A DNA stretch of 18,266 nt from Thermoplasmata archaeon. Its GTDB lineage: Archaea > Thermoplasmatota > Thermoplasmata > Lutacidiplasmatales > UBA184. The notes under the pieces are model-generated. The model saw only the letters and a list, made by a program, of their open reading frames with translations. It was not told the origin of the DNA and did no database searches. Shown here one piece after another: positions 14,299-18,266 of the stretch (positions within the stretch are counted from its first letter, which is position 1; each line of letters opens with the position of its first letter). The stretch lies in NCBI GenBank assembly GCA_021798415.1, contig JAJZGO010000023.1, forward strand, positions 1 to 18,266, written 5' to 3'. A program made the translations under genes and the position numbers.

Positions 14299-15504
14299 AT
14301 GGGTTCGTTGAGACGGCCGCTCGAAGGGCTGAACGTCGTGGAGCTTTCCCAGGGGATCGCCGGCCCGTACTGCGCGATGGTGCTCGCCGACCTCGGCGCG
14401 GACGTGGTGAAGGTCGAGATCCCGGGCGCGGGCGACCTCGCCCGAGGGTGGGGGCCGCCGTTCGCCTCGCCGCACAACTCGGCCTACTTCCTCTCGGTCA
14501 ACCGCAACAAGCGGTCGATCGAGCTCGACCTCAAGTCGCCGTTCGGCAAGGAGGTGCTCCGACGCCTCCTAGAAGATGCCGATGTGCTGGTCGAGAACTT
14601 CCGGCCCGGCACGATGGCCGACCTCGGCTTCGACCTCGCGACCCTGAAGTCGATCCGAGCGGACCTCTTGGTCGCTTCGATCACCGGCTACGGCCCGGAG
14701 GGACCGAGCCGCAACGACCCCTCCTTCGACCTCATAGCACAGGCGCGATCGGGGCTGATGAGCGTCACCGGCACGGTCACCGGGGGACCGATCCGGGTCG
14801 GGATCGCCCTCTTCGACCTCGCGGCAGGGCTCTACGCCGCGATCGGAATCCTCACCCAACTGCGCGAGCGGGACGCGGGACGTCCGTCCGTTCCGGTGGA
14901 GGTCAACCTGCTCGACACCTCGGTCTCGATGCTGACCCACTGGTTGCCGATCCTGAGCCTCGAAGGGAAGGTTCCCCCGCCGAGCGGCACCGCGCACCCG
15001 CTGATCGTCCCCTATCAGGTGTTCCCGACCGGGGAGGGGTTCGTCGCGCTGGGGGTCTCGACCGACATCCTCTGGCACCGCTTCTGCGGCGCGCTCGGGC
15101 TCGCTGCGATCGAGAACGACCCGAAGTTCTCGACGAACGCGGCCCGCGTCGCCCACCGTGGGGAGGTCCTCGCGCACGTGCTCCCCGCGCTCGCCCGTTG
15201 GACCGCGTCCGAGGCCGCCCGCGAGCTCAACCGGGCGGGCGTCCCGTGCGCGGTCGTGGCCCGCATCGAAGACCTTCCGCACGACCCTCAGGTCGAGTTC
15301 AATCGCTCGATCGTCACGATGCCCGCCCCTCACGCGGGCCCGGTGATGGTCGGTGGCTCGCCGCTACGCTCCCTGCTTCCCGAGGGAGACCCGCTCGTCC
15401 ACCGTCCGGCGCCGGACCTCGGCGAACACACGGAGGAGGTCCTCCGCGAGCTTGGGGTCGCGCGACCCCTCCCTCCCACAACGGGGCCGGCAGGTCGCGC
15501 ATGA
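14299..15504 (+). CDS. CaiB/BaiF family CoA-transferase (family III)
   Basis: Family III CoA-transferase, which moves CoA between carboxylic acids, such as formyl/oxalyl-, carnitinyl-, succinyl- or itaconyl-type substrates; 401 residues, the usual length. Seen in order: LEGLNVVELSQGIAGPYC at the N-terminus, ADLGADVVKVE (30-40), NRNKRSIELDLKSPFGK, VLVENFRPG (97-104), YGPEGP, the QARSGLMSVTG block (148-158) and the likely catalytic Asp173 in ALFDLAAG. The gene is divergent from the cysteine hydrolase and its stop overlaps the amidohydrolase start (ATGA), so those two are translationally coupled. A role in activating or exchanging CoA on a di- or hydroxy-acid intermediate is inferred. The exact acids cannot be told from sequence. 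Confidence 0.93.
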   Translation: MGSLRRPLEGLNVVELSQGIAGPYCAMVLADLGADVVKVEIPGAGDLARGWGPPFASPHNSAYFLSVNRNKRSIELDLKSPFGKEVLRRLLEDADVLVENFRPGTMADLGFDLATLKSIRADLLVASITGYGPEGPSRNDPSFDLIAQARSGLMSVTGTVTGGPIRVGIALFDLAAGLYAAIGILTQLRERDAGRPSVPVEVNLLDTSVSMLTHWLPILSLEGKVPPPSGTAHPLIVPYQVFPTGEGFVALGVSTDILWHRFCGALGLAAIENDPKFSTNAARVAHRGEVLAHVLPALARWTASEAARELNRAGVPCAVVARIEDLPHDPQVEFNRSIVTMPAPHAGPVMVGGSPLRSLLPEGDPLVHRPAPDLGEHTEEVLRELGVARPLPPTTGPAGRA

Positions 15505-16319
15505 AGGCCATCGATGTCGTGGCCAACCTGCGCAACGAGCACTACGTCACCGCCATCCGGCCCTACATGGAGGAGGCGTGGAGGACCCTGCGCCAGGACA
15601 TGGACCGCCTCGTCATCGCGCCCGAGACGATGGTCGAGGAGATGGACCGGGCCGGGATCGAACGAGCGTTCCTGGTCGCGGCGAAGGGCGAAGGCTGGGA
15701 GGTCCCCTACGAGGACGTCGCCCGGGTCGTCCGCGAGTACCCCGACAAGTTCTCCGCGCTCGCCGGGTTCAACCCGTTCCACGGGATGAAAGGGGTCGCC
15801 CGGCTCGCCGAGGCGGTCGAAAAGCACGGATTCATCGGGGCGCACGTCTACCCTCACTGGTTCCGCCGGCCGCCGAACGATGCGATCTACTACCCGTTCT
15901 ACGCGAAGTGCGTCGAACTCGATATCCCGGTCCAGATGCAGGTCGGCCACGCGACCCCGAACACCTACCTTCCGTCGGTCGCTCGCCCGATCATGCTCGA
16001 GGATATCGCGATCTACTTCCGCGACCTGAGGATCATCGGGATCCACCTCGGCTACCCCTGGACCGAGGAGATGATCTCGGTCGCCTACCGGTTCCCGAAC
16101 GTCTTCATCGCTCCCGACGCGCACGCTCCCAAGTACTGGGAGCCACGGTTCGTCGAGTACCTGCGCACCCGGGGGTCGAGGAAGGTCCTATTCGGTACGG
16201 ACTACCCGATCGTCGGGTTCGAGCGCGCCATCAAGGAGCTCGCGGACCACCGATTGCCCGACGACGTCCTCGAGCGGTTCCTGCGCGAGAACGCCCGGGA
16301 GGTCTACCGACTTCCCTGA
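15501..16319 (+). CDS. Amidohydrolase-2 family protein (ACMSD-like) lacking the first HxH motif
   Basis: 272-residue TIM-barrel protein of the amidohydrolase-2 family, whose members are metal-dependent decarboxylases, hydrolases or hydratases such as ACMSD and 4-sulfomuconolactonase. C-terminal landmarks are kept: GFIGAHVYPHW (His115, His119), QVGHATP (His150), IIGIHLGYPW (His182) and FGTDYP (Asp234). At the N-terminus, however, where the family has IDxHxH, this protein reads AIDVVANL, so both metal-binding His are missing. The ATG overlaps the CoA-transferase stop, and the sequence before it is in the other gene's frame, so a lost N-terminus is unlikely. It may use another metal arrangement, or belong to a subfamily without the first motif. 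Function unknown; coupling to a CoA-transferase suggests a carboxylic acid substrate. Confidence 0.85.
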   Translation: MKAIDVVANLRNEHYVTAIRPYMEEAWRTLRQDMDRLVIAPETMVEEMDRAGIERAFLVAAKGEGWEVPYEDVARVVREYPDKFSALAGFNPFHGMKGVARLAEAVEKHGFIGAHVYPHWFRRPPNDAIYYPFYAKCVELDIPVQMQVGHATPNTYLPSVARPIMLEDIAIYFRDLRIIGIHLGYPWTEEMISVAYRFPNVFIAPDAHAPKYWEPRFVEYLRTRGSRKVLFGTDYPIVGFERAIKELADHRLPDDVLERFLRENAREVYRLP

Positions 16320-16344
16320 CGGAGCGAAGATAGGGCACGAGCGC

Positions 16345-16351
16345 TGATAAG
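16345..16351 (+). promoter_or_regulatory. TATA-like element upstream of the lyase-hydratase pair
   Basis: TGATAAG lies in the 72-base gap before the ATG at 16392. Transcription about 26 bases on would leave a leader of some 19 bases, containing the clear ribosome-binding site GAAGGAG at 16381-16387, four bases before the ATG. This suggests the lyase and aconitase-type genes form their own unit, though read-through from the amidohydrolase is possible. Confidence 0.4.
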
Positions 16352-16391
16352 CCAACATCGCCGTAAGCCGCAAGAGGACCGAAGGAGCGCC

Positions 16392-17288
16392 ATGACCGAG
16401 ACCGAACCCCTGCCGACGCTCCGCAGCCGCATCGCGCACGGGCCGATCGTCGTGGTGCCCGGAGCGTACGACGCCCTCTCGGCGCGCCTCGTCGAGCAGG
16501 CCGGCTTTCCCGCGGTGTACGCGAGCGGAGCCGGCGCGTCGTACAGTCTCCTCGGCGCCCCCGACATCGGGCTTCTCTCCTTTGCCGAGATGCGCGACCA
16601 GGTCGCCCGTATCGCGAACGCGGTCCGCATCCCCGTGATCGCCGACGGCGACACCGGTCACGGGAACGCGCTGAACGTCCAACGGACCGTCCGGGAGTTC
16701 GAGGCGGCCGGAGCGGCGGCGATCCAGCTTGAGGACCAGACGTTCCCGAAACGGTGCGGCCATCTGAGCGAGAAGACCCTCATTCCTCCGGTGGAGATGG
16801 AAGGGAAGGTCCGGGCGGCCGTGGACGCCCGTCGCTCCGCCGAGACGCTGATTATCGCACGGACCGACGCCCTCGCGGTCGAAGGGGCGGCCGCCGCGAT
16901 CGCTCGGCTGCGGGCGTACGCCGGTGCCGGCGCGGACCTGCTCTTCCTCGAAGCCCCGCCCGACGTCGACACCATGCGACACGCGTGCGCGGCGCTCGAC
17001 CGGCCGATGATGGCGAACATGGTCGAAGGGGGAAAGACCCCGCTTTTGACCGCGCGGGAGCTCGAGGAGATCGGCTACCGCCTCGTGATCTTCCCCGGAG
17101 CCGGGGCGAGGGTCGCCGCGTACGCCCTTCGGGAGCTCTACACGACGCTCGGACGCGAGGGGTCGACCTCGTCGCTGCTCGACCGGATGCTCCTCTTCGA
17201 CGACCTCAACCGGGTCGTGGGGCTCCCCGAGATTCGCGCGACGGGTCGGAAGTACGAGCCCGCCCCGGCTGGTGCGAGGACGCCATGA
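16392..17288 (+). CDS. Isocitrate lyase/PEP mutase superfamily lyase (2-methylisocitrate or 2,3-dimethylmalate lyase-like)
   Basis: 298-residue TIM-barrel enzyme that cleaves or forms C-C or C-P bonds next to a 2-oxoacid. Features: VVPGAYDALSARL near the start; Asp58 (GAPDIG); the Mg-binding ADGDTGHG block with Asp85 and Asp87; Glu114 in QLEDQ; and the active-site loop KRCGH with Cys122. The loop Cys marks a true lyase (isocitrate, 2-methylisocitrate or 2,3-dimethylmalate lyase) rather than PEP mutase or oxaloacetate decarboxylase, which lack it. The size and the ADGDTG form suit the methylisocitrate/dimethylmalate lyase branch more than isocitrate lyase, which is far longer. A strong SD GAAGGAG precedes it. 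Its stop overlaps the start of the aconitase-type gene. Expected products are pyruvate or glyoxylate plus a short acid; the substrate is inferred only. Confidence 0.9.
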   Translation: MTETEPLPTLRSRIAHGPIVVVPGAYDALSARLVEQAGFPAVYASGAGASYSLLGAPDIGLLSFAEMRDQVARIANAVRIPVIADGDTGHGNALNVQRTVREFEAAGAAAIQLEDQTFPKRCGHLSEKTLIPPVEMEGKVRAAVDARRSAETLIIARTDALAVEGAAAAIARLRAYAGAGADLLFLEAPPDVDTMRHACAALDRPMMANMVEGGKTPLLTARELEEIGYRLVIFPGAGARVAAYALRELYTTLGREGSTSSLLDRMLLFDDLNRVVGLPEIRATGRKYEPAPAGARTP

Positions 17289-18266
17289 GCCGACCCCAGA
17301 CGCAGATCGAGGGGATCCTCTCGCGCCACTCCACCGAAGCGCCCGGACGCGCCGTCGAGCCCGACGACTTCGTGGAGGTCGAGGTGGACCGTCTGGTCCT
17401 GCTCGACATGGCCGCGACCCACCCCGAGTTCCTCGCCCACCTTCCCCGACGAGTCCATCGGCCCGATCGGGTCGCCTGGGTCTTCGACCACCTCGTTCCA
17501 GCTCCGACCGTCGAGCTCGCCTCGGGGCTCGTGAAGCTCCGGGAGCTCGCGCGGCGCTGGGGGATCTCGCAGGTCTTCGACATCGGCCGGGGCGGGATCT
17601 CGCACCCTTTGATGGCGGAGCGGGGTTGGGTCCGACCCGGCGAGATCCTCGCCAACACCGACTCCCACACCTGCGCCGCGGGGGCGCTCGGCTGCGCCGG
17701 CCGCGGGGTCGGGATGCTCGAGGTGATGAGCATCCTCTGCACGGGACGCACCTGGTACCGGGTCGGCGAGACGGTCCGCGCGACCCTGGGCGGCCGGCTC
17801 TCCGATGGGGTCACGGGAAAGGACGTCTTCCTCTCGCTCGCGAGCGACCTTGGAGCGATCCCGGGCCGCAACATCGAGTTCGCGGGCGACGGAATCGCTG
17901 CCCTCGCGATCCCCACGCGCCAAGCGATCGCCACCATGTGCGCGGAGATCAGCGCCGAGTTCGCGCTCTTCCCCTGCGACGCCCGTGCGCTCGACTACGT
18001 CCGGGCGAGGGTTCCGGCAGGCGAACCCGTCGAACCGGTGGGCCCGGACCCCGATGCCGCGTACGTGCAGGAGCGGGCCGTCGACCTGGCCTCGGTCGTC
18101 CCGCTGGTCGCCCTACCGCACGGGGTCGTCCGCAACGTGCGGCCCGTAAGCGAGGTCGAAGGCGTGTCGATCACCCGGGCCGTCGTCGGTTCGTGCGCGA
18201 ACGGGACGATCGAAGACCTGGAGGAGGTCGCCCGCGTGCTGCGCGGACGGACGGTGCATCCCGACG
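17285..18266 (+). CDS. Aconitase/3-isopropylmalate dehydratase-type large subunit, 3' end cut by window
   Basis: Iron-sulfur hydro-lyase large subunit of the LeuC/homoaconitase/dimethylmaleate hydratase (DmdA) group; 327 codons are visible of an expected 420 or so. Landmarks: FDHLVPAP (69-76), FDIGRGGISHPLM, ANTDSHTCAAGALG (the family's xxDSHT block), a TGRTW segment, DGVTGKDVFL, and VVGSCANGTIEDL near the right edge, whose Cys is the first cluster ligand. The other two Cys lie beyond the window. The position of SCANG near residue 306 fits the short LeuC-type subunit and not the 900-residue aconitases, so a separate small subunit gene is expected downstream. It is coupled by an ATGA overlap to the lyase. 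A hydratase step feeding the lyase is the natural reading. Ordinary leucine synthesis cannot be excluded, but the partner lyase argues against it. Confidence 0.92.
   Translation, partial: MSRPQTQIEGILSRHSTEAPGRAVEPDDFVEVEVDRLVLLDMAATHPEFLAHLPRRVHRPDRVAWVFDHLVPAPTVELASGLVKLRELARRWGISQVFDIGRGGISHPLMAERGWVRPGEILANTDSHTCAAGALGCAGRGVGMLEVMSILCTGRTWYRVGETVRATLGGRLSDGVTGKDVFLSLASDLGAIPGRNIEFAGDGIAALAIPTRQAIATMCAEISAEFALFPCDARALDYVRARVPAGEPVEPVGPDPDAAYVQERAVDLASVVPLVALPHGVVRNVRPVSEVEGVSITRAVVGSCANGTIEDLEEVARVLRGRTVHPD

Noticed and set aside
14277..16319. A 680-codon frame joining sequence under the CoA-transferase to the amidohydrolase
   Set aside because: The upstream part is the shadow of the CoA-transferase gene in another frame; the real start is the overlapping ATG at 15501.
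1..18266. CRISPR arrays, insertion sequences, tRNA or rRNA genes, and attachment sites
   Set aside because: No regularly spaced repeats, transposase or integrase motifs, or cloverleaf-like sequence were noticed on reading both strands. Tools were not available to exclude faint cases.

Overview
The window looks like a GC-rich archaeal genome fragment, most likely from a soil or sediment Thermoplasmatota-type lineage. This is inferred from four things: AT-rich TATA-like elements that stand about 26-32 bases upstream of start codons (leaderless or near-leaderless transcripts); many GTG starts; a solute-binding protein held by an uncleaved N-terminal membrane anchor followed by a Tyr/Ser-rich stretch and many N-glycosylation sequons, with no bacterial lipobox; and a two-component-style E1/E3 2-oxoacid dehydrogenase. 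No rRNA, ribosomal protein or other firm taxonomic marker is present, so the assignment is moderate only.

Layout, left to right. (1) Minus strand: a 2-oxoacid dehydrogenase E1 alpha subunit followed at once by dihydrolipoamide dehydrogenase, which is cut by the left edge. (2) Plus strand, starting from a divergent region: a short-chain dehydrogenase, a MmgE/PrpD-family protein, and two different hydantoinase/dihydropyrimidinase-family amidohydrolases. The last of these ends convergently, with an 18-bp overlap, against a second and very different MmgE/PrpD-family protein on the minus strand. (3) Plus strand: a branched-chain-amino-acid/amide type ABC importer, made of the binding protein, LivH-like permease and LivM-like permease. 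(4) Minus strand: a LivF-like ATPase, preceded by a cysteine hydrolase of the isochorismatase superfamily. No LivG is present. (5) Plus strand, sharing one TATA-like element with the cysteine hydrolase: a CaiB/BaiF CoA-transferase overlapping a metal-dependent amidohydrolase (amidohydrolase-2 family) that lacks the usual first HxH motif. (6) Plus strand, after its own promoter: an isocitrate lyase/PEP mutase superfamily lyase overlapping an aconitase/LeuC-type large subunit that is cut by the right edge.

Taken together this reads as a catabolic island. It has an importer, ring-opening cyclic amidohydrolases, an amidase-like cysteine hydrolase, dehydratase/epimerase-type MmgE/PrpD proteins, a CoA-transferase, a hydratase and a C-C lyase, and a 2-oxoacid dehydrogenase complex that could take the resulting 2-oxoacid to acyl-CoA. 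The substrate cannot be read from the sequence. A cyclic amide or N-heterocycle (hydantoin-, dihydropyrimidine- or nicotinate-derived) ending in methylated C4-C6 dicarboxylic acids, then pyruvate or propionate, fits the enzyme set and is offered as inference.
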